Positions 42,349-51,175 of a stretch of DNA of 64,000 bases are shown here, piece after piece. Below the pieces are notes generated by a model. It was not told where the DNA came from, ran no database searches, and saw only the letters and a program-made list of their open reading frames with translations. The number at the start of each line of letters is the position of its first letter. Within the stretch, counting starts at the first letter, position 1. The position numbers and the translations under genes were made by a program. The stretch is from Nitrospira sp. (GTDB lineage Bacteria > Nitrospirota > Nitrospiria > Nitrospirales > Nitrospiraceae), in NCBI GenBank assembly GCA_005116955.1, contig SWDI01000002.1, positions 102,397 to 166,396 of the forward strand. Reading direction: 5' to 3'.

Positions 42349-43365
42349 TCAGGAGGTCCTCTTGGAGTTCACCACCCCTTGCAGTGTCAAGACAATCGCG
42401 TCGAGACTTTCGAGCAGCGACGTGAAGGAATCAGACGCAGCAATCGGCACAGCAGAAATTGCCGCTTTCGGTGGTGGTTCTGAAAATATGATTCGCCCGA
42501 CTTCGGGTGGATTAAGGATCTCTACGATCGATACTAATGGCGCTCTGCTCAAATCAAGCTCACAAGAACCACTTCCCTCATGGTCCTGCTGATCATCCAG
42601 CCGTACGACGGGGCGAAGAGGATAGCGGCTATTCACTGTGGCCACGACTCCTATTTCTCCGGTCGTTAATCGCACGGTCGTCCCAAGTGGGTACACCGAC
42701 AATTGCTCGACGAGTGCCTTCAGAATTTCTCGAGGAAAGGCTCTTCGTTCAGCGACGAGAAGCTCCTTGACTGCCTCGTGCGGGAGCAGGCGACGGCGAT
42801 AGGGACGCGCGCTCACCAATGCATCGAATACGTCGACCACTCCGACGATCAGGGCCATTTCACTGATCTCTCTTCCTTTCAGTCGATGAGGGTACCCTTG
42901 CCCATTGAAGCGTTCGTGAGCCTGACGCGTCAATTGCCCCAACCAGTGATACGCTGGCCCGCACTTCTCAACCACCTGATAGCCAAGCTCAGGATGCCCT
43001 TCGATTAGTGCCCGCTCTTCCTGAGTCAAAGGGCCGGGCTTCGTGATCAAGGATTTCGGGACGGCAAATAACCCAATATCATGAACAAAGCCCGCGAGTG
43101 CCAATCTGTGCAGCTCTTCCCCATAGTACCCGAGACCGATCCCGACCTTCGTTCCGAGTATGGCCACATTGATCAGATTCGTGATGAGTGGTGGCCCGGC
43201 CGGTCCTGCAAGTGCTTCCACCACGAGCGCATCGTTGCGCTGCAGCGATGACACGACATGTCCCGCAAGAGATTCAAGTTGTTCGAGTGATATAGATCGA
43301 TGCTCCTGAACAGCGGTCGCTATCTCCCCCACCGCCTGTCCTGCCTCGTGATACCAGTGTGTCAC
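42349..43365 (-). CDS. HD-GYP-domain protein (c-di-GMP phosphodiesterase-like)
   Basis: The 338-residue protein has an HD-GYP domain at about residues 60-215: HDIG (His95, Asp96), HP (His124), QAHERFNGQGYP (His150, GYP 157-159). The domain hydrolyses c-di-GMP in active members. The conserved His upstream of HDIG appears to be Asn (ITNLINVAIL), and HDIGK reads HDIGL, so activity is uncertain. A C-terminal region (about 230-338) has no motif I know. The ATG overlaps the ExeA-like gene stop. As the last gene of a chemosensory operon it is a plausible output. Confidence 0.85.
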   Translation of the reverse strand: MTHWYHEAGQAVGEIATAVQEHRSISLEQLESLAGHVVSSLQRNDALVVEALAGPAGPPLITNLINVAILGTKVGIGLGYYGEELHRLALAGFVHDIGLFAVPKSLITKPGPLTQEERALIEGHPELGYQVVEKCGPAYHWLGQLTRQAHERFNGQGYPHRLKGREISEMALIVGVVDVFDALVSARPYRRRLLPHEAVKELLVAERRAFPREILKALVEQLSVYPLGTTVRLTTGEIGVVATVNSRYPLRPVVRLDDQQDHEGSGSCELDLSRAPLVSIVEILNPPEVGRIIFSEPPPKAAISAVPIAASDSFTSLLESLDAIVLTLQGVVNSKRTS

Positions 43366-44282
43366 GAGGCACCTCTGTGTCGTCGTGGGTTTGTCGATGC
43401 ACCAACTCGTCTGCGAAGTTTTCGACCATGCGTTCGTCGAGGCAACGCCTCATTGACGACTTTTTCGACTAATGAGCGTCCAATCCGATGCGCTTCAGCA
43501 ACACACCCAAAGTAGAGAGATAAGTCGCAAAGCGAGTTGATCAACCGACATACACCGCCAGTGCAATGATAAATGGAGGAAATCGCACTCGGCGAGAATA
43601 TCGGCGACTCGCCCCCAGCTGCAGCAAGACACGCGAGGATATAGGCCTTTGTCTCGGCCCGATCCAAATAGTCAATATGGTGTTGAATGGCCACCCGCTG
43701 AGTAAGCTGAGGAATGCGCGCGATACGCTCCCGCAGCTCCGGCTGTCCGATGAGCACGAGGGTGATGAGAAACCGGTCATTGAGCTGAAAGTTGCTGAGG
43801 AGGCGTAGTTCTTCAAACAAGCCGTCATGTTCGATCGCCTGGGCTTCATCCACCACCACAACCGTGTCGACATTTCGATGGTAGTTGGCAAGTAGTTGAT
43901 CGTTCAGACGACGCAACTGCTCCACACGTGTCCCGTGGGGATCCACTCCGAGCTGGAACAAGATCTCGCCGAGAAATTCATTCCCTGGGATAGTTGGATT
44001 CGAAACGAGTCCGATCTCATACCGAGATCGAGGAAGCTTGAGTATTACGGCACGACTGAGAAGTGTTTTCCCGCTTCCAATCTCCCCGGTCAGCATCACG
44101 ATCCCTTTTCGGGCATGCATCCCGTACAGCATTCGTTCCATGGCCGCTTCATGTTTGGTCGATGGGACATAAAACTTTGGATCTGGCTCATTTTCAAATG
44201 GGCGCAGACGCAACCCCCAATGAAGCTCGTAGGCAGAATCCAGCGTCTCATCATGACTGTGTACCGCATCGGCAAGTGGCAC
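43362..44282 (-). CDS. ExeA/GspA-like AAA ATPase
   Basis: The 306-residue protein has the opening HWGLRLRPFENEPDPKFYVPS typical of ExeA/MshM-like ATPases, Walker A GEIGSGKT (66-73), Walker B VVVVDEAQ (141-148), and sensor regions LIGQPELRERI and QRVAIQHHIDYL. ExeA helps assemble type II secretion, and MshM serves type IV pili. It lacks the peptidoglycan-binding domain of ExeA. Placement inside a chemosensory operon suggests an effector on pilus or secretion machinery. Confidence 0.85.
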   Translation of the reverse strand: MPLADAVHSHDETLDSAYELHWGLRLRPFENEPDPKFYVPSTKHEAAMERMLYGMHARKGIVMLTGEIGSGKTLLSRAVILKLPRSRYEIGLVSNPTIPGNEFLGEILFQLGVDPHGTRVEQLRRLNDQLLANYHRNVDTVVVVDEAQAIEHDGLFEELRLLSNFQLNDRFLITLVLIGQPELRERIARIPQLTQRVAIQHHIDYLDRAETKAYILACLAAAGGESPIFSPSAISSIYHCTGGVCRLINSLCDLSLYFGCVAEAHRIGRSLVEKVVNEALPRRTHGRKLRRRVGASTNPRRHRGAS

Positions 44283-44325
44283 TAGGAGGTCCCTTTTGTC
44301 TCAGTACTCCAGTCGGCAAGGGGCT

Positions 44326-45270
44326 TTATGAAACGCATGGCAAGACACGCTGTATTGCTATGCGCTCCATCCGTCCGTTGGCCGCCCATTCCTCAATCCC
44401 TTTTAGGCTTTGGTCCAACCGTGATTGGATGGCGTCATAGCGTGTGGGTCTCACGACCACGTGGTGCTGCGTGACGATTGTGAGGAAACTATGCAGTCCC
44501 ATGAAAAACAGCATCGCATGGGAGACATTCACCTGCTGAGCGGCAGACCATAACTGCGCGACACGTTCAACGGTGTTCTGCAAATCTGAGGACGGCGTAC
44601 TAAGGGCGTTGCCACTCGTCTTAAGGGTCTGAATGATGGCCATCAGATGTGGAAGTTCTTGTCGAACGACATCCAGAAAGCCTTGCTCTTCCTCAGCAGA
44701 CCGCTCAAGAAACTCATGGATGGACGACATATTGCATTGTTCAACCCCTCGCTCCATCAACCCTTCCGCCTGGGCCAGCATCGTCTGAAGCAAATTACGA
44801 TGGAATGCGTTGGACGCAATGCATTGATCTTGGATCCCACAAAGTAATGTCAAAAACTCCTTCGTGGGGATCATCGTTGGTGGATTTTCGGAGGACGCTG
44901 AGACGTCGTCTGCCTCAAAGGTTACACCTGTTGCTCGGGTCAGGGCCCCATGAATGTGCCCCAGCTGTTTGCAGAGCGTGATGAAGTCATCCGTGGATAT
45001 TTGCGCGGAAGGGTCTTCAACCGCTTCCACAAAAGGAAGGGCTGAGAAACTCGCGCGCTCGACATCACTCAGATTGAGCGTGGCCGCAGACCCACCGAGG
45101 TTTGTGACACCAACCTTGATCGTCTGAGCCAGAGCACGATGGCGTTCGGAAGGGGGAGATTGCTGTAGCTCATCGAGGGCAACGTGAATTTGCTGAAGCC
45201 ATTCCTGTGCCTCTTGAACGAACAGTTCAACTAGTTCTTTCTGGAATGCATCTTCAGTTTCAACAGACAT
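44326..45270 (-). CDS. Hpt-like protein without the phosphoacceptor His
   Basis: The 314-residue protein is helical. Its N-terminal part (FVQEAQEWLQQIHVALDEL, then TNLGGSAATLNLSDVE) follows the pattern of an Hpt domain, where AHxLKGSA carries the phosphorylated His. Here the segment reads VTNLGGSA, so the His is missing. The C-terminal half has no known motif. It sits between the coiled-coil receiver gene and the ExeA-like gene and may dock receivers or CheA without accepting phosphate. Confidence 0.6.
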   Translation of the reverse strand: MSVETEDAFQKELVELFVQEAQEWLQQIHVALDELQQSPPSERHRALAQTIKVGVTNLGGSAATLNLSDVERASFSALPFVEAVEDPSAQISTDDFITLCKQLGHIHGALTRATGVTFEADDVSASSENPPTMIPTKEFLTLLCGIQDQCIASNAFHRNLLQTMLAQAEGLMERGVEQCNMSSIHEFLERSAEEEQGFLDVVRQELPHLMAIIQTLKTSGNALSTPSSDLQNTVERVAQLWSAAQQVNVSHAMLFFMGLHSFLTIVTQHHVVVRPTRYDAIQSRLDQSLKGIEEWAANGRMERIAIQRVLPCVS

Positions 45271-45330
45271 CGGCGTTGGTCCTTCAGCAAGAATACGACC
45301 ATGTAACCACTCCGGTTACCTAGATCAGGA

Positions 45331-46707
45331 TTATCCCTTCCCGCCTCCAAGTTGGGAGGCCAAGCTCGCAATTTCACCTAACTTGCGTGCCATTTCCTCG
45401 AGCCGTTTTGTGGCACTCTCGGCAGCTTGTTCGGCGTCAGTCACTCGTCGAGTGAGGGTTCCGTTGCGATCTCGTTCTACGGTTAGAAGCCCTTCCATTT
45501 CGTGAACATTCATCGCAACTCGCTCTAATTCTTGAAGGTGTCCCACGGCCTCTGCCCCCTTTCGCCGTTCGGTCAGCAGTTCAGCCTCGAGGTTCTGAAG
45601 TTTCTGATGAAGTTCGGCTGTCAGCTGTTCTGCATTTGCGCGTCCTGCTTCCGCCTCTCGTGTCCTGGTCGATATCTGCTCTAATTCAGCCAGTTGTTGC
45701 ACAAGTTGCTTTGCAGCGGTCCGTTCCGCATGCAGAGTAGATTCCAGTTCAGCAATTCGAGCAGAAGAATTCTGCCAGCGCACGGCTTCCTCTTTGAATG
45801 CACCAACTGCATCCTGTTCCGCTTTCAGTGCTGCTTCCAGCTCGGAAATTCTAGATACTTGTTGCTCAACCTTGGCGAGTGTCTCCTGAAGCTGGTTGAG
45901 ACGTATGCGCTCAGCTACCAACTGCACTTCACTTGTCTTGGCCTTGGCGAGCTGCTCTGAGGACTCGGACAGCCGTTTGACCAGTTCTTCGGAGCGAACC
46001 CGTTCCGCTTTCAGTGCTGCTTCTAGCTCGGGAATTCTTGATACTTGTTGCTCGACCTTGGTGAGTGTCTCCTGAAGCTTGTTGAGACGTGTGCGCTCGG
46101 CTGCCAACTGCACTTCACTTGTCTTGGCCTTGGCGAGCTGTTCCGAGGACTCGGACAGCCGTTTGGTGAGCTCTTCGGAGTGAGCCCGTTCCACCCGTAA
46201 CTGTTCTTCAATTTCTTTAAGTTTGTGGACCTCCTGATGCAATCCCTGTGAGTGTTGTGCTGCCATCTGCATCGTCGGTTCACCAACGGCCGCTACGGGG
46301 GCAGAAATAGGCCCAGTGGCGGAGGCTGGTGCTGCATCCTGTCGTTTAGCTATTAGCTCGAGGACTCGATCCTTGAGGGAAGTACCTTGAAAGGGTTTCT
46401 TCAATACTCCATCCGCGCGGCAAGATTCGGCCTGTTTGGTCACTTCGTGGTTCACGATTCCTGAAATGAGTAGTACGGGCGTCGAGGCGAGGGTTGCGTG
46501 TCCACGAACAAATGCACACACTTCATACCCGCTCTTATCCGGCATGATGACGTCGGACACGACAACATCCGGCCGTTCTTTTGCTAAATACGCCAGCGCT
46601 TCCTCTCCGTTTGCCGCAAGCGTGACGCCGAGTCCAGCCTCGGTCAATAGTCGTTCAGCCACTTTACGAACTGCGATACTGTCATCGGCTACTAAGATCT
46701 TCGGCAT
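45331..46707 (-). CDS. Response regulator with long coiled-coil tail
   Basis: Residues 1-125 of this 458-residue protein form a receiver domain: Asp8-Asp9, the phosphoacceptor Asp52 (VVSDVIMP) and the Lys in LKKPF. A linker of about 25 residues leads to a coiled coil covering about 155-450, rich in Glu, Gln, Ala and Leu. Two adjacent 62-residue units (KRLSESSEQLAKAKTSEVQL...) are near-identical and are encoded by a 186-base tandem duplication. The protein likely dimerises through the tail and acts as a phospho-controlled scaffold in the chemosensory pathway. Confidence 0.88.
   Translation of the reverse strand: MPKILVADDSIAVRKVAERLLTEAGLGVTLAANGEEALAYLAKERPDVVVSDVIMPDKSGYEVCAFVRGHATLASTPVLLISGIVNHEVTKQAESCRADGVLKKPFQGTSLKDRVLELIAKRQDAAPASATGPISAPVAAVGEPTMQMAAQHSQGLHQEVHKLKEIEEQLRVERAHSEELTKRLSESSEQLAKAKTSEVQLAAERTRLNKLQETLTKVEQQVSRIPELEAALKAERVRSEELVKRLSESSEQLAKAKTSEVQLVAERIRLNQLQETLAKVEQQVSRISELEAALKAEQDAVGAFKEEAVRWQNSSARIAELESTLHAERTAAKQLVQQLAELEQISTRTREAEAGRANAEQLTAELHQKLQNLEAELLTERRKGAEAVGHLQELERVAMNVHEMEGLLTVERDRNGTLTRRVTDAEQAAESATKRLEEMARKLGEIASLASQLGGGKG
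45817..46188. repeat. 186-base tandem duplication in the coiled-coil gene
   Basis: Two direct copies, 45817-46002 and 46003-46188, begin TTCCGCTTTCAGTGCTGCTT and differ at scattered positions only. The length is a multiple of three (62 codons), so the coiled coil stays in frame. Confidence 0.8.
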
Positions 46708-46745
46708 GCCTGCACCTTTCGCTCATCTCGGCACACAAGGAATCA

Positions 46746-47192
46746 TCATTCAGTCGACCCTAGTTGAGACACCGAGAGAATCGGGATCTCATCCAGGCCA
46801 TTGGTATAACTGCCGTCGGATGGCAAATCTTTGCCGTGATATGTTTGAAGCGTGGCAGGGTCCAGAGTATGAAGGACTGGAATCTCTTCATCGATGCACA
46901 TGGCCATCTCTCCGAGAGAATGTTTCACTCTCAGGCACAAGGGACTGCTCCCTTGCACAGTAAGACGAAGAGATGCGGCCAAATCAAATACCGGTAACAC
47001 TGTCTGCCCCTGACGAACGACTGATGTGATAAAGGGGGTTCGACCAGCGACCGGAATAGGTTCAGCCCACTGTGAAATGCCCGACACATCCACTGTCTTC
47101 ACCGCCAATCGCCTCCCCCCCACGAAAAATACCAACAGCTGATATGATTGACGCGCCGTCCCCCGATGATGATTTTGACCAGTTCTCAGCAT
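46746..47192 (-). CDS. cheW: CheW-like coupling protein
   Basis: The 148-residue protein fits one CheW domain: YQLLVFFVGGRRLAVKTVDVSGI, PFITSVVRQGQTVLPVFDLAASL and LDEIPILSVSQL. CheW links receptors to CheA. It overlaps the end of the upstream CheW-like gene by seven bases. It is the third CheW-like gene of the operon. Confidence 0.8.
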   Translation of the reverse strand: MLRTGQNHHRGTARQSYQLLVFFVGGRRLAVKTVDVSGISQWAEPIPVAGRTPFITSVVRQGQTVLPVFDLAASLRLTVQGSSPLCLRVKHSLGEMAMCIDEEIPVLHTLDPATLQTYHGKDLPSDGSYTNGLDEIPILSVSQLGSTE

Positions 47193-47698
47193 ACCTGGCT
47201 ATTGTTCACGGGTAGCTTTGGGGCCGTTACGAGTCGAGGAATGCCTCCTTGTCCCCCACTGTCCTCTACGCTCACCACCTGCTCATCGAGAACCCAGCTT
47301 GTATTGAGCACCAACGCAATACTTTGTTCGAATAGGATCATGCCTCGATACCAACGTCGCTCCGGTCCACAGAACTGCGGGGAAAGCGGCAGGACTTGAG
47401 AGGGCTGGAGTTCTAGCCACCCTTGCACCGTGGTGACTCGAATGCTCCCCTGCACACCTCGCTCAGAAAGTAGCACGATACGGCTATGCGCTGAACCTTG
47501 ATTATTCAATATCCTCAATCGATCAGCCAGATTGATGGCTCTATACACCAGGCCGTGAATCGTTGGATCGTCAAGGGATCCAACCTCTTCGATCGTCAAT
47601 ACCCCCTGTATCGACTCGGCATCCAACGCTAGATACCGTCCGCTAAATAACACGATGAGAAATCGTGATGGAGAAGCTGGCGACGAAATTCCTGTCAT
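47186..47698 (-). CDS. Divergent CheW-like protein
   Basis: The 170-residue product (ATG at 47696-47698; a TTG six codons earlier is possible) has the outline of a CheW domain: RFLIVLFSGRYLALDAESIQGVL, then HGLVYRAINLADRL, SRIVLLSERG and a C-terminal WYRGMILFEQSIALVLNTSWVL. It is further from the consensus than the other two CheW proteins. It lies between cheA and the third CheW gene, so it probably joins the same array. Confidence 0.6.
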   Translation of the reverse strand: MTGISSPASPSRFLIVLFSGRYLALDAESIQGVLTIEEVGSLDDPTIHGLVYRAINLADRLRILNNQGSAHSRIVLLSERGVQGSIRVTTVQGWLELQPSQVLPLSPQFCGPERRWYRGMILFEQSIALVLNTSWVLDEQVVSVEDSGGQGGIPRLVTAPKLPVNNSQVC

Positions 47699-47786
47699 TG
47701 CTTCCCGGACGCCCAAGCCAAGACCGTTTTACTCATTCTCTGTAACAAGCCTTATTTCGTCAATCGATACGAGTATTTCCGCAAGG

Positions 47787-50700
47787 TTACTTGCGCAGCA
47801 CGGGAGCCTTTCCAAGCCATCGTGCCACCTCCTGCAACAACATCCGTTCTTCTACCGGCTTGGCAATATACGAATTAGCACCGAGGTTGATCGCCATCTG
47901 CCGATGCTTGTCTCGCGCCCTCGTCGTCATGACGACCACCGGCGTTTGCCTGGTTTCCGGGCGGCTTCTGAGAGCTTGAATGACTTCAAATCCGTTGAGT
48001 TTTGGCATTTCAAGATCGGTGAGGATCATCTGATAATTAGTCGTTGATGCCTTTCGAAGTCCATCTTCTCCGTCAACTGCCGTATCAAACGGATATCCGG
48101 CCAACTCCAACATCCTTCCGACGAACTTGCGAATGCTCAATGAATCGTCTATCAAGAGTAGGCGGGCCTCTTGCGGCTCATTCGACAAGTGCTCTTGTGG
48201 TGGAGACTCCTTCGACAGCGGCGTGGTTTTGAAAAAGAGAGTGTGGGCAGCCGATTCCTTCAGCTCTCTCGTCGTCAACCGGTTGGGATCGATCACAAGA
48301 ACAACCCGTCCTTCTGGATCGATGGTCGCGCCTCCAAAACATGAATGCTCCAACGGTTTCAGTGATCCAAGGCGCTTAATGACGATTTCTTGGCGGCCCA
48401 ACAGTTCGTCAACAGCTAATCCCATGGTCGTTCCCGCGGTCCGAACGATCACCACGGGCATGGTCCAATCAACAACTCCCGGTTGTTGACGAAGAATATT
48501 ATAGAGCGAGTGTATTTCAATCATTTGTTCGTTGATCTGTAAAAGGGTGCGACCACCTTCCTCGCGCACGGAGGAAGGTGTCGGCAGCGTCACTTCCTGG
48601 ATGCTCGCAAGTGGAATCGCATATTTTTCAGTGCCGACTCGCACCAGTAACGCAGTCGCGATCAGGAGGGTGAGCGGAAGATGTAAGGTAAATTTGGTCC
48701 CAATGCCGGGCTCAGATTCCACATCGATATGCCCATTCATGCCTTCAACCACTCGTTTGACCACATCGAGTCCGACGCCTCGACCTGCTTGATCCCCCAC
48801 CTTGTCGGCCGTGGAAAAGCCTGGCATGAATATCAACTGCAGGACGTCCGTATCCGACATTGTTTGGATCTGGCGTAATTGCGCGCCTCCCATCTTGCCG
48901 GCTTTGGCTCGTATTTTCCCCAAATCCAACCCTGCTCCGTCGTCTTCCACCTCAATGATGACTGAATTTCCACGATGAGCTGCATGGAGGTAGACGGTTC
49001 CGACGGCCGGCTTACCCTTTGCGATTCGATCCGCTGCCGACTCGATACCGTGATAGACAGCGTTCCTGACCAGATGTACCAATGGATCCACCAATCGTTC
49101 CACGATTCCAGTATCCACTTCGGTCTGCTCGCCTGATGTGACCAAGGACACTTCCTTGTTTGATGCTCTGGCGATTTCTCTGACCGCTCGACGAAACCTG
49201 GTGAAAGGTGTCCCAATCGGCACCATGCGGGCATGGGCGATTTCGTCTCGCATCACCAGCGTCAACTGTTGTAGTTGACTCATCTCGTCATGGGATCTTT
49301 GGATGGACTCATCCAGCTGCGACATCGATTCAGTGATGTCGGCGGTAACTTCCCCGATACGCCGAGCCAAAATATTGAAATCGTCGTACTTGTCCAGCTC
49401 AAGGTTGCCAAAATCGCCGAACGCGGGAAGGCCTTGACTAGCAGGTGTAGTCGAACTACTCGGTGCCTCCTGATAGGTAAAGGTGTGTTTGTCGGAAAAG
49501 GATTGGACGGAATCCACCAAACGACTCTTGAATGTTAAGACTTGCTGTGATAATTGCTCCAAGACGCGCAGTCGTTGTTCCAATCGGCCTCGTCCGATGA
49601 CGAGTTCTCCGACGAGGTTCATCAGTCGCTCGAGTCGTGCATAACTGACACGGATGACCTCACGTTCTTCTCCTGATTTCTCGTTTGGAAGGCTCTCTTC
49701 CTGCCGATGAGACTCGTCACTTCCGGACTGGTTTGTAGTCGTTGAACCAGTGGTGTCATGGAGTGTATGTGCCGCCGCCGTCTCGCTGGCACTCCCCTGG
49801 TCCAATCGTCTCAGCTCACTTCGCGCCGCATCGAAGCGGTGCCTCGTCTCATCCACCGTAGTGAGATCTCTGCGCATGAGTACTCGTACAACATCAATGG
49901 CGCGAAGTATGAGATCAGTATGCCCCGGCAACACTCGGAGACTACCGTCTCGTACCCCTGCCATGAAGTCTTCGACATGATGGACAAGATCGCCGATTGA
50001 CTGAAATCCAACGGTATAGGCGGATCCCTTCAAGGTGTGTGCGCTTCTAAATAGCTGATTAATCAGTTCTTGATTGTGCGGGTCTCCATCTAGTCGTAGT
50101 AGATTGGCTTCCAACAGCTCCAGATATTCTTGGGCCTCAGGGATAAAGTAGGAGAGCACTTCAGGATCCAAATCTGGAAGGACGTACCGATCAGATAAAT
50201 GTGCGATTGGAGCCTCTAGGTTAACAACGGGCTCAGGCTGGACGGAATGCGAGCTAGACATCTGGGTGTTGTTGGAGTGAGTAGCTGGTGGTGGCTGGGT
50301 AGCCGTACCTTCAAATACCTGAGTGAGGCGATTGAGAAGCAGTGGTATATCCTGCTGGAGTTGCGGCAGGTTCGCTGGTTCACGTTGGAGAATAAGTCGA
50401 ATCAATGCAGCGGCCTTCGCCATCAGGTCAAGAATGTTAGGACTGAGAGAAAGGCGTTTTTCGTGAACCTCGACCAAGTAATCTTCCATCGGACGAGCAA
50501 TATCCCCAATGACTTGGTAGCCCACGGTGTAAGCCGACCCTTTCAGGGTGTGTGCCGCACGAAAGAGCCGATAGATCGAGTCTTCTGTATCCCGCTTCGA
50601 TTGAAGCGCGAGAATCAACTCATCTATGGTACTGAGATACTCCTCAGCTTCGGGAATGAAGTAGGATAAAATTTCAGCATCGAGTTCAGGGAGCACGTAA

Positions 50701-51122
50701 TTCTCATTGGCTGCTGTCGCGTTGCCTATTCCTTCTTCGCATTGTTTGATCAAGGTCCAACAACGGGCTACAGCCTCTACATCTTCAGCGCCGCCTTGTC
50801 CAATCGTTCGAACGATTCCCTGAAGGCTCTGCGTAATGTTCCGCATCAAGCCAACGGTTTGATTCCATTGAGCCATCGGAGTCGGCGTCACCTGCTCAAG
50901 GAGTGTTTCCATATGTTCAGCCAGCTGAGCAACTCCACTGAAGCCGTAGAGGGCAGCCGCTCCGCAAATACGATGGGCGATAATGTATTGGTCGGTAAGT
51001 TCCTGAGGGCCAGGAACTCGACCGTCAGGAGGATGTAAGGATTTGCTCAGGGCATCCAACCCATCCGATGCTTCAAGCACAAAGATGCTGATGAGGTTCT
51101 GCCTATCAAACTCCGAGCTCAT
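47787..51122 (-). CDS. cheA: CheA-type hybrid histidine kinase with three Hpt domains (ChpA-like)
   Basis: The 1111-residue kinase has three Hpt domains with His50 (AHRICGAA), His191 and His362 (both AHTLKGSAYTVG). A dimerisation region (VSYARLERLMNLVGELVIG, about 491-510), the ATPase domain (HLVRNAVYHG around 683-692, DDGAGLD, GRGVGLDVV), a CheW-like domain (about 825-950) and a C-terminal receiver (Asp992-Asp993, Asp1036 in LTDLEMP, Lys1088) follow. Multiple Hpt domains and a fused receiver are typical of ChpA, which drives type IV pilus motility. The receiver may act as a phosphate sink. All catalytic residues appear intact. Confidence 0.93.
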   Translation of the reverse strand: MSSEFDRQNLISIFVLEASDGLDALSKSLHPPDGRVPGPQELTDQYIIAHRICGAAALYGFSGVAQLAEHMETLLEQVTPTPMAQWNQTVGLMRNITQSLQGIVRTIGQGGAEDVEAVARCWTLIKQCEEGIGNATAANENYVLPELDAEILSYFIPEAEEYLSTIDELILALQSKRDTEDSIYRLFRAAHTLKGSAYTVGYQVIGDIARPMEDYLVEVHEKRLSLSPNILDLMAKAAALIRLILQREPANLPQLQQDIPLLLNRLTQVFEGTATQPPPATHSNNTQMSSSHSVQPEPVVNLEAPIAHLSDRYVLPDLDPEVLSYFIPEAQEYLELLEANLLRLDGDPHNQELINQLFRSAHTLKGSAYTVGFQSIGDLVHHVEDFMAGVRDGSLRVLPGHTDLILRAIDVVRVLMRRDLTTVDETRHRFDAARSELRRLDQGSASETAAAHTLHDTTGSTTTNQSGSDESHRQEESLPNEKSGEEREVIRVSYARLERLMNLVGELVIGRGRLEQRLRVLEQLSQQVLTFKSRLVDSVQSFSDKHTFTYQEAPSSSTTPASQGLPAFGDFGNLELDKYDDFNILARRIGEVTADITESMSQLDESIQRSHDEMSQLQQLTLVMRDEIAHARMVPIGTPFTRFRRAVREIARASNKEVSLVTSGEQTEVDTGIVERLVDPLVHLVRNAVYHGIESAADRIAKGKPAVGTVYLHAAHRGNSVIIEVEDDGAGLDLGKIRAKAGKMGGAQLRQIQTMSDTDVLQLIFMPGFSTADKVGDQAGRGVGLDVVKRVVEGMNGHIDVESEPGIGTKFTLHLPLTLLIATALLVRVGTEKYAIPLASIQEVTLPTPSSVREEGGRTLLQINEQMIEIHSLYNILRQQPGVVDWTMPVVIVRTAGTTMGLAVDELLGRQEIVIKRLGSLKPLEHSCFGGATIDPEGRVVLVIDPNRLTTRELKESAAHTLFFKTTPLSKESPPQEHLSNEPQEARLLLIDDSLSIRKFVGRMLELAGYPFDTAVDGEDGLRKASTTNYQMILTDLEMPKLNGFEVIQALRSRPETRQTPVVVMTTRARDKHRQMAINLGANSYIAKPVEERMLLQEVARWLGKAPVLRK

Positions 51123-51175
51123 CGGTCCCTCGCTACACCAAAAGACTCTCCTCGCCCAGCAGATGAGGGAGATGC

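Noticed and set aside
42157..42483. 108-codon plus-strand frame at the end of the HD-GYP gene
   Set aside because: Its 3' half is antisense to the HD-GYP gene and its 5' half has no motif or ribosome site.
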